64,000 bases of DNA from Agelas oroides (Eukaryota; Porifera; Demospongiae; Agelasida; Agelasidae), in NCBI GenBank assembly GCA_949130485.1, contig OX422194.1, forward strand, positions 6,797,991 through 6,861,990, written 5' to 3'. Position numbers and translations under genes: made by a program. The notes under the pieces were generated by a model, which saw nothing but the letters and a program-made list of their open reading frames with translations, did no database searches and was not told the origin of the DNA. Within the stretch, counting starts at the first letter, position 1; each line of letters opens with the position of its first letter. Shown here in pieces: positions 1-9,500 of this stretch.

Positions 1-15
1 CTGTACCCCCTTTTA

Positions 16-66
16 CCAGGCCTTCGACCGCGTTAGCTGTGATTGAAGGCCTGGGAACGAGGCTAC
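16..66. repeat. Foldback element end, CCAGGCC/AGGCTA family
   Basis: A short inverted pair (CCAGGCCTTC near 17 and GAAGGCCTGG near 45) ends in GGGAACGAGGCTAC. The same ending recurs at 786-1180, 8217-8325, 12486-12562 and 12950-12996, so this is probably a small or truncated member of one foldback MITE family. Confidence 0.5.
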
Positions 67-549
67 ATAATCAATAAACCCAGAACTAGATGCCTCCCAC
101 TGCACAGGACGTACCAACTGCATGCACAATCAGTTACGCAGGACTGGATGCCTGGATGTAGCAAGTGTTGGGACTGCGATTTGACACCTTGACACAGTCC
201 CTGGACCTTTCAGACATGTTTCATGACCAAAGTGAGCCAACATACTGTGCCTATAGGTTGGTATAGTTGGTGTTACCTACCAACTTTCTTCCTTGTGCCA
301 CTCGTAGCTTAATTCTGCTAGTGGTTCAAGTCCTCCTGTGAAATTAATACAATTAGTGGTTGGGGGGGTGTGGACAAGCTAGACCTTGCTGATCAGGCCA
401 TGCTTTAGGAAAAGGCTTGTCATGTGGACTACTTTTGCTTCTGTGAACAGATTCTAGGCTGTCATCAACTTGCGTCTTGTTGAGAACAAGTTTGTTGTCT
501 GGTGCAGGTTACCTTTTCAGGTAAGTTGTGCTCTCCTTTACACCCACAG
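67..549. other. No gene resolved
   Basis: This stretch lies upstream of the first recognised exon. The preceding NXF1-like exon is expected here or outside the window. An open segment at about 448-519 is flanked by AG and GTAAGT, but its translation does not resemble the protein expected at that point, so no exon is called. Confidence 0.4.
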
Positions 550-1469
550 TTCTCAGGGAGCATGGCATGAAGGGGATGATGCAAGACAGAAACTTCGTCA
601 CTATAATCTTGTCCCTCATTGGGCAACACTGTCCTGACGTGAGTCCATGGCATGTACAATAGTATTGTATCGTCAAATCATATCAGTATGTTCAAAGTGC
701 TATAATGCTGAATTTTTTTGTTAAAGTTGAAATCCACATGTACTTTGTAGATGTGTTTGTGAAGTGTGCCTAATCTTTGCCCTTAATGGAAGTTCCCAGG
801 CCCCGCCCAGCTTTCTGTCGCTTGCAGTAAGGAAAAGCAGGAAGGGCCTGGTATCTTTTCTCACGTGTGCATGACGAAATCGGAAAATGGCAAAAATTTA
901 CAGAACAAACAGGCTGTGTTTCACATAATGTTCAACTGACTACACGCTCAACGTTTGGTGTATATGACAATTGCCCTCCGCTAGCTAGATATGTGCAGTA
1001 AGTTACCTGCTACGTTGGCTCTTTTTGCTGTTCTGGGCCCAGTGCACCCACGCTCAATTAAACCCTTTCTACCATCCTTTCTATCCTGACGTCACTCACG
1101 TGAGAAAAGATACCAGGCCCTCTCCCGCTTTTCCGTACTAATAGCGACGGAAAACTGGGCGGGGCCTGGGGACGAGGCTAAGTTTACCAATACAGCACTT
1201 CGAATGCAGTGATTAAGTAGAGAGTGAATATGATAAAATGTCTGGTTAAAAACAAGTACATGAGTATGACATGGTAGTTAGCTATCCTACACAAGTCCAG
1301 TAGGTGGCTCTCTGCTGCAATCTCCCTCAGTTCAGTCCTCAGATTCTCTTGTTCTCTACAGCTGCTTGCTCTGGATCTCAGCAGCAACCGGCTACAACAC
1401 CTGGATGTGTACGCTGAGTTGCCAACCAAGTGTGCTAGTCTGCAAATACTCAACCTCTCTGATAATCAG
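550..1469 (+). CDS. NXF1-like nuclear RNA export factor, leucine-rich-repeat exons (partial)
   Basis: Two spliced exons are visible. Exon 550-638 (after CACCCACAG, ends before GTGAGT) completes a codon and adds 29 residues ending IGQHCPD. Exon 1362-1469 (after TTGTTCTCTACAG, ends before GTAAGA) adds 36 residues starting LLALDLSSNRLQHLD and ending LQILNLSDNQ. Phases join exactly. The joined peptide resembles the leucine-rich-repeat domain of metazoan NXF1/TAP, where an LSLNLSNNRL-type repeat is followed by LKILNLSGNEL. NXF1 carries mRNA through the nuclear pore together with NXT1. The RNA-binding part would lie upstream. The rest of the LRR domain is not found before 3289, so the gene is incomplete as read, interrupted, or has exons I could not see. 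Other LRR proteins remain possible, but the match across both exons favours NXF. Confidence 0.6.
786..1180. mobile_element. Foldback MITE with ~85-bp terminal inverted repeats
   Basis: The left arm at 793-876 and right arm at 1088-1180 are imperfect reverse complements. Shared blocks include CCCAGGCCCCGCCCAG, GGAAAAGC and GGGCCTGGTATCTTTTCTC. No open frame lies between them, so the element is non-autonomous. It sits in the intron between the two LRR exons. I see no clean target-site duplication. Confidence 0.75.
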
Positions 1470-1567
1470 GTAAGATCTGTTGTGATCACAAGTGTGGTGG
1501 TCCCGGGTAGAAAGAACAGGGTTGTTATACTTCAACTCTTCTTCTCCAACTTGGTACAGTGCATGCT

Positions 1568-1611
1568 CAGTTATCCGAAACCTCAATTATCCGACATCTC
1601 AATTATCCGAA
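1568..1611. repeat. TTATCCGA repeat, pogo/Tigger-like end
   Basis: Three spaced copies of (A)ATTATCCGA/C are present. Repeated TTATCCGA blocks are typical of the ends of pogo/Tigger-type DNA transposons. No partner end is seen nearby, so this may be a remnant. Confidence 0.35.
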
Positions 1612-1828
1612 CACAAATTTCACAAGCCACACCCACATTTGCAAAAGCCACGTGGGTCATGGCGATTGCATAATCTTGCAAAATGGCGTTTTCCAATCGT
1701 CAAAGCAACGTTGAGTGCCAAAAATGTATGAGAAGCTGGATATATAAAAGCTCATGGCTACAGATAGATCCTATACGGAGAAGAGGGAAAGAGTGTGGGA
1801 TACATTATCACATTTCCACTGTAATAAA

Positions 1829-2072
1829 CAGTGTACCTTCCTTCCCCACCTCCTCTTCCTTCCCCACCTCCTCTTCCTTCCTCCTCTTCCTTCTGCACCT
1901 CCTCTTCCTTCCCCACCTCCTCTTCCTTCCACCTCCTCTTCCTTCCTCCTCTTCCTTCCTTCCTCCTCTTCCTTCCTCCTCTTCCTTCTGCACCTCCTCT
2001 TCCTTCCCCCTCTCTTCTACTTCCTCCCCTTTGTTCTCCTCTACCTCTCTATCCTCTTCCTCCTCTTCCTGG
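1829..2072. repeat. Polypyrimidine minisatellite (CCTCCTCTTCCTTCC)n
   Basis: Almost pure C/T tract built from CCTCTTCCTTCC units with occasional CACC or TGCACC. Open frames across it on both strands only reflect the repeat. Confidence 0.9.
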
Positions 2073-2430
2073 AAAATGTACTTACATGTATATTGATGCA
2101 AAAACCTGCATTTACACATTTCATATTTGCATTCTAGGAACTGGTAGCATAAAAGGAGAATATCTAACACAATACGAAGGTACAGCTACCTAATATTAAC
2201 TACCAGGAGCAGCTAGAGTACTGAATACTGTATGAACATTCATCTCCCTTTAAAAAAAGCATACCTATATTATTTCTGGTGGTTTCAACAGAGAACCTTC
2301 TTTGTTTTCATGCTTCACTCTGTCAGGTGACATCATTAATTATTAAAATTTTCAAACCAGTGTAATAAAATAAACAATGTTATGCATGGCAATACATTAT
2401 TAGTATAAAGTATACCTTTGACGACCGTTT
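2073..2430. other. No gene seen
   Basis: AT-rich intronic or intergenic sequence. No exon with plausible splice sites or repeat structure was recognised. Confidence 0.5.
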
Positions 2431-2655
2431 CTAGCTTCTGAAACCTCTGCAGAGCATGGAGACAAGGCTGCCTGCATATATAAACACTTTCAAACAAGCC
2501 ACTAGGAAGCAAAGCTGTCTTTTTCCATGGTAATGTTCTCCCAGGAGGTGGATCAGAATAGGTACCAAAGGTCTGACAGTATTGCTGCTGATCTTGCGCC
2601 TTTCCCTCACGTCAATGATCGCAGTCCCACAACAACGGCAAATTGTAGTTGGCAT
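2431..2655 (-). CDS. Candidate small zinc-binding-type ORF or first exon
   Basis: A 74-codon frame opens with ATG at 2653-2655 and reads MPTTICRCCGTAIIDVRERR before a hydrophobic C-terminal half and a stop at 2431. The CxCC start followed by a basic stretch is reminiscent of short zinc-binding N-termini of sponge proteins often associated with transposon-derived genes; this is an impression from memory. The start could be a first exon whose donor I cannot place. It lies antisense between the NXF-like LRR exons and the candidate NTF2-like exons, which is odd if those form one gene. It could also be chance. Confidence 0.3.
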   Translation of the reverse strand: MPTTICRCCGTAIIDVRERRKISSNTVRPLVPILIHLLGEHYHGKRQLCFLVACLKVFIYAGSLVSMLCRGFRS

Positions 2656-3288
2656 CAGGTAGTAGTCCGTTAGTTAGCAATGTGTGTGCGGTTAATTAAT
2701 GGATTCCCCGCATTCTTCCACTACGTCCGCTGCAATGCCTGTTTACCTACCTTTTTTTCCTCTCCAATTTTCCAAAAAGGGCGTGGTACAAAGGGTCTGT
2801 GGAGAGACTAGTCGTAGATACTGTCTACTAGGCTCTAGGTCTGTACTGAGGGCTGAGACAGTGGTAATCATTGCATAACCCAGCTAGGTTGAGGCAGAAA
2901 TAGAGATTTTAGCTGAGTCTACCAGTCCAGTCCACTAGTCCAGTCCACCAGTTTAGTCCAGTGATTGTGCATGTAGATGGCCGACATATCCCCTGTATCA
3001 AATGCTTCCTGCCCCAGTGTAGAAGGCCCTCCATACTTTTTATACTATTGCAGAGTGTCTCTCCATAGATAATAGTATTGCTGATGAAGTAGCTACGAGA
3101 TTTGCTCACCCCTAGGCAACATTTTCTCTACCCCTATTGCCCGGGTGTCTCTAATCACTGGACTGGAATGTGGAATGAAAAATGGAATTGAACGTACACA
3201 GTTGTGGCTAACTCATGTAACTGGCCCTGCTCAATCTGAACTACGTAGTGTATCTAATACTGTTACATGTACATGTATCTCACCGCAG
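2656..3288. other. No confident gene
   Basis: This is upstream of the 3289 exon. An open frame from about 3145 runs into that exon without a stop and contains a possible acceptor (ACACAG near 3205), so the exon could start earlier than called. Nothing else was recognised. Confidence 0.4.
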
Positions 3289-4980
3289 AAGCTTTATGAG
3301 CAAGTTCAATTCGGCATTGGTCATCGTCAAGAATGGATAGTGTTGCTAGCTCATCAGGTACATGTGCACAGCACTGAAACCCACCCACCTCCCCCTATCC
3401 CACCTTTTTTTGGCAAAACCTATCTTCAAAACGGATTGCACCAACTGATAATATGCGGCCAAAGTTGCATGACAAGTTGGTATAATGGCTTATTCTGTTT
3501 AGTAAGGGTACCCTCCCTATGATTTTTCAGTGTGTGTCCCAGGGGTGTAGGACCCCCAAAATTTGTCTATCCTATAAATGAAAACTTGTCGTGGGGGAGT
3601 TACATGTAATCATTTGTCTGTTGCAGGGGGGATGCAACCTGAGGCTGTCTGTCATACCCATGTTACACTCCTCCCCACACACACCCACACACCCTCCACA
3701 CACCCTCCACACACTCTCCACACACTCTCCCACCCACACACACCCACACACCCTCCACACACCCTCCACACACTCTCCACACACTCTCCCACCCACACAC
3801 ACCCACACACACACTTTACATACACTCCCCCCACACACGCACCCATACACTCCCCCCACACACGCACCCACACACATCCCCCACACACACACCCACACAC
3901 ATCCCTGCACACCTTCCAGACACCCTCCACACACTCTCCATACCCTCCCCCACACACCCTCCACACACTCCCCTACACACTCTCCACACAGGCTGCGATG
4001 GAGTCAGGCTTTCAGGACCAAATTCCCTGCCACACAGCACAATGGCATCTCCAATGCTGCCATTGCAACAGGTACCAAAGACAACTCTATTCCACCTTCT
4101 CCTCAAGCCCCCTCATGCCTTTTCCCTCACATCCTCACCCCCTCACACACAAAGAGTGGCGGATCTAGAAATTTAGAAAGGGGGGTTGAGTCACCGGCGC
4201 GCGAAGCGCGGCGGAAATTTTTGGGTTGCCACGCCCACTTTCGGTGCTGGAAGGCCGAACCGAGGGGTCCGTCACAAAAGAAATCTCGTACACTGTCGAT
4301 CCGACAGTGTTGTTTTAGTTAACTATAACTTTAACTAAATACATTAATTTTTAGTATGGCCTTTTTAAAATTTTGTTAACCAAAACTACAACTAACTAAA
4401 ATTTTTTGCTAAGCTGGGAACAATATTATAAACTAAAATATCCAAGAACATACAAGAAGAAACCTGTCGACAGAAATCCAAACTGAAATCCAGAAATCCA
4501 CTGTGAAATCCAGAAATCCACTGTGAAATCCAGAAACCCACTCTGAAATCCGAAATCCACGTGAAATCCATGCAGTGGATTTCGAAATCTCGTACGCGAG
4601 GCACGCCGTGTAGGACCCCTCTGGCCGAACTGAATATCTCGAAGCAACTCTAGGCCTAGTCAAACGGCTGGAGATCAGTAAGGAACTGATACGTGAGTGT
4701 GTAACTGTGCCTGGTTGTTAATTGTTGCTGCATGCCACTGCTGCATAATCATTTGATGGACTCGCGCAGTTACGTACGCAAAATACATTACTAGCCGCCA
4801 AAGGGGGGTGCATTTGCACCCCCCTTACCCCCCCTAAATCCGCCACTGACAAATACAGGTGTTTGTCAGATTGCCTCGCGACAGAGTGACGTGGGTATAG
4901 CGGTAGGGGTGGACTTTATGTCAGATGTTCCCATACGACTGTCACATAGACTCAGAAAAGCTCTCCTCTCTTTGAACAAG
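3289..4980 (+). CDS. Candidate NXF1-like NTF2-domain exons plus one unassigned exon
   Basis: Three exons have compatible phases. 3289-3357 (after CTCACCGCAG) ends GHRQEWIVLLAHQ. 3627-4071 (after GTCTGTTGCAG, ends before GTACCA) begins GGCNLRLSVIPMLHSS, passes through about 100 codons of His/Thr/Pro-rich minisatellite, and ends FPATQHNGISNAAIAT. 4859-4980 (after AAATACAG, ends before GTCAGT) encodes SDVPIRLSHRLRKALLSLNK at its end. The first two resemble the NTF2-like domain of NXF1, which pairs with NXT1: DRQxLLDAYHDGACCSLSIP in the family against HRQ...LLAHQGGCNLRLSVIP, and LPKTQHDVNSF against FPATQHNGISN. The 4859 exon does not match NXF by eye and may belong to something else. The repeat could instead be an intron, but I see no good GT donor before it. 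Confidence 0.4.
3664..3993. repeat. CACACACCCTCCACACTCTCC minisatellite, apparently inside an exon
   Basis: Tandem copies of a CACACACCCTCCACACACTC unit run for ~330 bp with nearly no GT dinucleotide. The + strand frame carrying the NTF2-like residues on both sides stays open across the whole block and would encode HTPSTHPPHTLH-type repeats. Confidence 0.85.
4303..4465. repeat. Dispersed AT-rich repeat (ACTATAACTTTAACTAAA family), copy 1
   Basis: This matches 6005-6166 closely, including TTTGCTAAGCTGGG and AATATCCAAGAACATACAAG. Here it lies within the hAT-like element. Confidence 0.7.
4483..4572. repeat. 21-bp tandem repeat GAAATCCAGAAATCCACTGT
   Basis: Roughly four tandem units lie inside the hAT-like element. 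Short frames across it are repeat-driven. Confidence 0.75.
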
Positions 4981-4984
4981 GTCA

Positions 4985-6003
4985 GTACACCCCAGCATAC
5001 CCCCAGCATCCCCCCAGCATACCCCAGTATACCCCCAGCGGTATACCCCCCAGCATACCCCCAGGATACCCCCAGGATACCCCCAGGATACCCCCAGGAT
5101 ACTCCCAGCATATCCCCAGTATACCCCCAGCATACCTCCAGGATACTCCTAGTATACCCCCAGTATACCCCCAGCATACCTCCAGGATACTCCTAGTATA
5201 CCCCCATCATACCCCCAGCATACCCCCAGCATACCCCCAGTATACCCCCATCGTACCCCCAGGATTTCCCCAGGATACCCCCAGTATACCCCCAGCATAC
5301 TCCCAGGACCCAGGATACTCCCAGTGTACCCCCCAGAATACCCCCCCAGTATACCCCAGCATACCCCCAGCATACCCCCAGGATACCCCCCCCAGTACCC
5401 AGGATACCCCCCCCCCCCCCCCAGTATACCCCAGCATGCCCCCAGCATACCCCCAGGATACTCCCAGTATACCCCCAGTATACCCTCCAGGATACTCCCA
5501 GGATACTCCCACTATACCCCCAGCATACCCCCAGCATACCTCCAGGATTTCCCCAGGATACCCCCAGTATACCCCCAGCATACCCCCAGGATACTCCTAG
5601 TATACCCCCAGCATACCCCCAGCATACCCCCAGGATACCCCCAGCATACCCCCAGTATATCCCCAGTATACCCACAGAATACCCCCCAGGATACCCCCAG
5701 GATGCTCCCACTATACCCCCAGCATACCCCCAGCATACCCCCAGCATATCCCCAGGATACTCCTAGTATACCCCCAGGATTTCCCCAGCATACCCCAGGA
5801 TACCCCCAGGATACTCCCAGTATACCCTCAGCATACCCCCAGGATACTCCTAGTATACCCCCAGCATACCCCCAGGATACCCCCCAGGATACTCCCAGTA
5901 TACGCTCAGCATACCCCCAGGATACCCCCCAGCATACCCCCAGGATACCCCCCAGGATACTCCCAGTATACCCTCAGCATCCCCCCAGCATACCCCCAGC
6001 ATA
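4985..6003. repeat. C-rich 12-bp minisatellite (CCCCCAGNATA)n
   Basis: About 1 kb of units such as ACCCCCAGCAT, ACCCCCAGGAT and ACTCCTAGTAT follows directly on the donor of the 4859-4980 exon, so it would be intronic. Because 12 is a multiple of 3, long frames are open on both strands (YPQHTPSIPP on +, GVCWGYAGGIL on -); these are not treated as genes. The complementary strand carries regular GGGGG runs able to form G-quadruplexes. Confidence 0.95.
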
Positions 6004-6004
6004 G

Positions 6005-6302
6005 TCTAGTGTTGTTTTAGTTATAACTATAACTTTAACTAAATACCTTTTAGCATGGCTGTTTTCAAATTTAGTTAACCAAACTACAACTAACTAAAAA
6101 TTTTTGCTAAGCTGGGCACTATAACTAAACTAAAATATCCAAGAACATACAAGAGGAAACCATAACTATACTAAAACAGAAAACAGCCTATTTTCACTGA
6201 TAACTATAACTAGATACTTTTAGTAAGGGGTTTTAGAGTTTTAGTAATTGAAACTATAACTAACTAAAAATCTTGTTAAACCGGAAAACTATAACTAAAC
6301 TA
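6005..6302. repeat. Dispersed AT-rich repeat (ACTATAACTAAA family), copy 2
   Basis: The first ~160 bp match 4303-4465. It continues with further ACTATAACTAAACTA blocks up to the assembly gap. Confidence 0.7.
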
Positions 6303-6502
6303 NNNNNNNNNNNNNNNNNNNNNNNNNNNNNNNNNNNNNNNNNNNNNNNNNNNNNNNNNNNNNNNNNNNNNNNNNNNNNNNNNNNNNNNNNNNNNNNNNN
6401 NNNNNNNNNNNNNNNNNNNNNNNNNNNNNNNNNNNNNNNNNNNNNNNNNNNNNNNNNNNNNNNNNNNNNNNNNNNNNNNNNNNNNNNNNNNNNNNNNNNN
6501 NN
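6303..6502. other. Assembly gap (N)
   Basis: 200 unknown bases. The 5' side of the first SPEF2 exon in the window, and probably more exons, fall in or beyond this gap. Confidence 1.
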
Positions 6503-6506
6503 TTAG

Positions 6507-9500
6507 GCTGCTGTCTTTTGATGAACATTGGCCAGCACTGAGGCGCTGGTACCAGCAGTTTAGGAACCTCTCCACCCTCAACGCAAGCCAGGACCTAGGT
6601 GAGTAGAAGTACCCAATTTGCAAAAAGCATCGATTATCAAAGAATTAACATTGTAACCTCCCATCGTTCACACTTCTCAATCTAGAATGCTTCCATTGGG
6701 ACAATAGCTAGTAAAAGACTCTTGTCCTCTAAGCTGACTATTATGAACATTTTGAGCGTTTCTATACGTGTCATTTGAGGAGCAACTATACAACAAGTGT
6801 ACATATGAATCTTTTATCACAGAGTTCTTGTGTAATGCAGCACAACAGAAGATCCAGGAAGTGATCAATAAGGTATAAAGCAGAGAGTGTGTATGTGTGT
6901 GTGTGTGTGTGTGTAGTGGGGGGCAGAAGTCCAGCTGCTTGACTACCTCTCTTGCATGAGATAGCATCTCCCAGTCACTCCAGCACAGCTAATGAGGCCT
7001 GATATTGGCTGAAATGTGTCCTGTATAGTAGGTGACTTTTATAACATCTAGGCTTGCGTTTTTTCAGGACAGTGTGGTTCATTGATCGTTCATGTAGGTG
7101 CATGTATGTATGGCATGCATGGGGGTGTGTACAGTGTAAAATGCACACCACATGATTGTCTCCACACGGTTGTCTCCGTACCGTCTCTATAGGCAAAGCA
7201 AGCAGAAGCTATGAAAAGAATTGGACTAGCTGACAACCGTAAGCACAAAATACATGTACGTATTCATCTACATGTACATGTAGCTAGTTGTATGTATAAA
7301 AAAGTTAATAATATTTTATTTGTTACACTGATAGAAAGGATTTAACAGTATGAAAAATTGTAATTCATACTCTTCCCTCTACCATTACCCCCACATGTGC
7401 TCACCAGTGTTGGCCCAGGGTTCACTGACCGATCTCTCTGCCATCACCAAAAAGAGCAGGAATCATCACATTCCCAGGCAGGAGACATTTCCTCCCGCCC
7501 ATCGTCGACGTCGCCGGCCTTCGTCTGTAGGATCTCCATCCCAGATACAGAAGCTGCGGATCCCACACAAACAGGAGAGCAGGAAGGATGCTACCGGCCC
7601 TAACACACCAGTACTAGATCCCCAACACTCTGGTGTATTTCTTCCAGCAGCCCCAAATGCAGAGCCAGGAAGTGCCGAGTGGCAGTACTGCAGTCTACCG
7701 CTGGGGGATGAGCTGGCGAAAGGACTGGTGGATAAGTGGCCTGGGATTGAGAAGACCTATCTGAGCACTTTGAAGGGAGTGTTTGTGATGCTGAGGAGTG
7801 AGAGGGAGGCCATCTGCCAGTATTTCTACCTCAGGAGGTAAGCCAGACTCCCTTTCTGCACAGTTTGAGGCGAGCCCCACACTAGCAAGTTGAACAGCAG
7901 CTAGATCTTCCTGTGTAAGTATATCTGTTGTACATGTGTAGCAACCTGATTTTTCATACCATATCTCCTCCACCCATTCTATCTCACTTTTAAATTTGTG
8001 ATTGCTCAGCAACAGACCAACACACAGATGTACACTGTACATGTGGCAGTCCCGGATAGAAATTGAATATTATTTCATTACGTACTTCAAGTGCTTCACT
8101 GCATTTGAAGCACTGAGCTTCTGCTAAGGGCAGGGCTAGTATGCAAAATTAGATAATCATGCATCTACATTGTAGTGCATATGAGCTCCACCCTTAATGG
8201 AAGCCCAGTGCTATGGTAGCCTCGTTCCCAGGCCACTCCCAGATTTTATCTCGTAGCTGTGGAGAAAACCCAATTTTGCTCCACAGCTGCAACATAAAAT
8301 TGGGAGTGGCCTGGGAATGAGGCTAGTGCTACAGTGGTGTGTTGAACTTAGTGCCATATTTGAAATGTGCAATCGAATAATATTTGATTACTAATCAAGA
8401 CTGCCACAGACACTATATATATGTACATAGTTGGTAGCTAAAACCATTGCTGAGTAATTCAAGACTAATAGTGTCTGCAGAAAAGTTTCCTGTGGGATCA
8501 AGGGTTGGTTCCTTCTTCCCTTAGGAAGGAGATTGTCCGCTACCTTGGTCGTCCTGACCACAAGCAGGAGTTTGTCTCGCAGTGGCAGCAGAACTACAAT
8601 GCCATCCCCGCCCACCTTATCTCTGAGGATGTGATGAAGGCAGAGCTGCACCACAGGGTTGATGTAAGCATCTAGTGTAATATGTTGAGTGGGAGATAGT
8701 TAGTAGCTAGCCAGTATTGACAGGTAGTATAGTAGCAAATCAATCCACCAGCTTGATGTGGTGAGAGGTCCTGTAACTTGTAGTATACACACATAAACAA
8801 TCACGTTTGAATCACTTTATATAGAAGGGGGTGTGTATACTGTAGATCAGGAAATTTTTGTAAAAAATAATTTGTGCTTTATAGCGATAATTTTTTCATA
8901 TGCAGTAGTACAGTAGCTAACTTTCTGCAGTTTCAACAATTGTCGCACCAATGAAAATTGTGGCATAAGTTAATGCTTACTGTATCCCAAGTGTACCGTA
9001 GATTAGGAAATTATATCACAGTAGTCAGTTGGAAAGTTTCAGTTATCCACAAGACAGGATTTTTTTTTTCTTGTCAGAGCATACCAGACTTTCAAACCCT
9101 AGCTACTTGAATAAGCAGTCTTAAGTGTAGAAGCTACCTACCTCCTTGACTTCGTACCTCCATCCTTTTTGGCAGGATCTGTGTGACAAGCTGTGGGACA
9201 TCTGTGATCATCGTCGTGAGGAGGCAGAGGGAGAGAGAGGGAGGATTGTGGAGGATCGGTGGCTAGATGATCATATTGGGCTGCTCTCCAATCATTACAT
9301 CACTCTCATGCAGGTGTTTGTGTGTGTCTGTGTGTGTGTCTATGTGTGTGTGTGTATGTGTGTGTGTGTGTGTGTGCGTGTCTGTCGTCTGTCTGCCTGT
9401 GTCTGCGTAGAGAGTATCACATTGCAGTGTGAATGTTGATAAGGGTATTATTTTATTTTCTGGTGGATGTTTCCCAGGTGGAGTTAGACAGGTTCCAGGA

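Larger units (their letters stand above)
4154..4848. mobile_element. Non-autonomous hAT-like element
   Basis: The left end AGTGGCGGATCTAGAAATT and the right end CCCCCCTAAATCCGCCACTG are inverted versions of a CAGTGGCGGATTTAGGGGG terminus, typical of hAT-superfamily ends. The interior holds the AT-rich ACTATAACTAAA repeat and a short GAAATCCAGAAATCCACTGT array, and no transposase frame. An exact 8-bp target duplication is not visible. It sits in the intron between 4071 and 4859. Confidence 0.6.

Noticed and set aside
4866-6004. Long frames on both strands (PSIPPAYPQD and GVCWGYAGGIL types), up to 226 codons
   Set aside because: They are produced by a 12-bp minisatellite that is open in several frames on both strands simultaneously.
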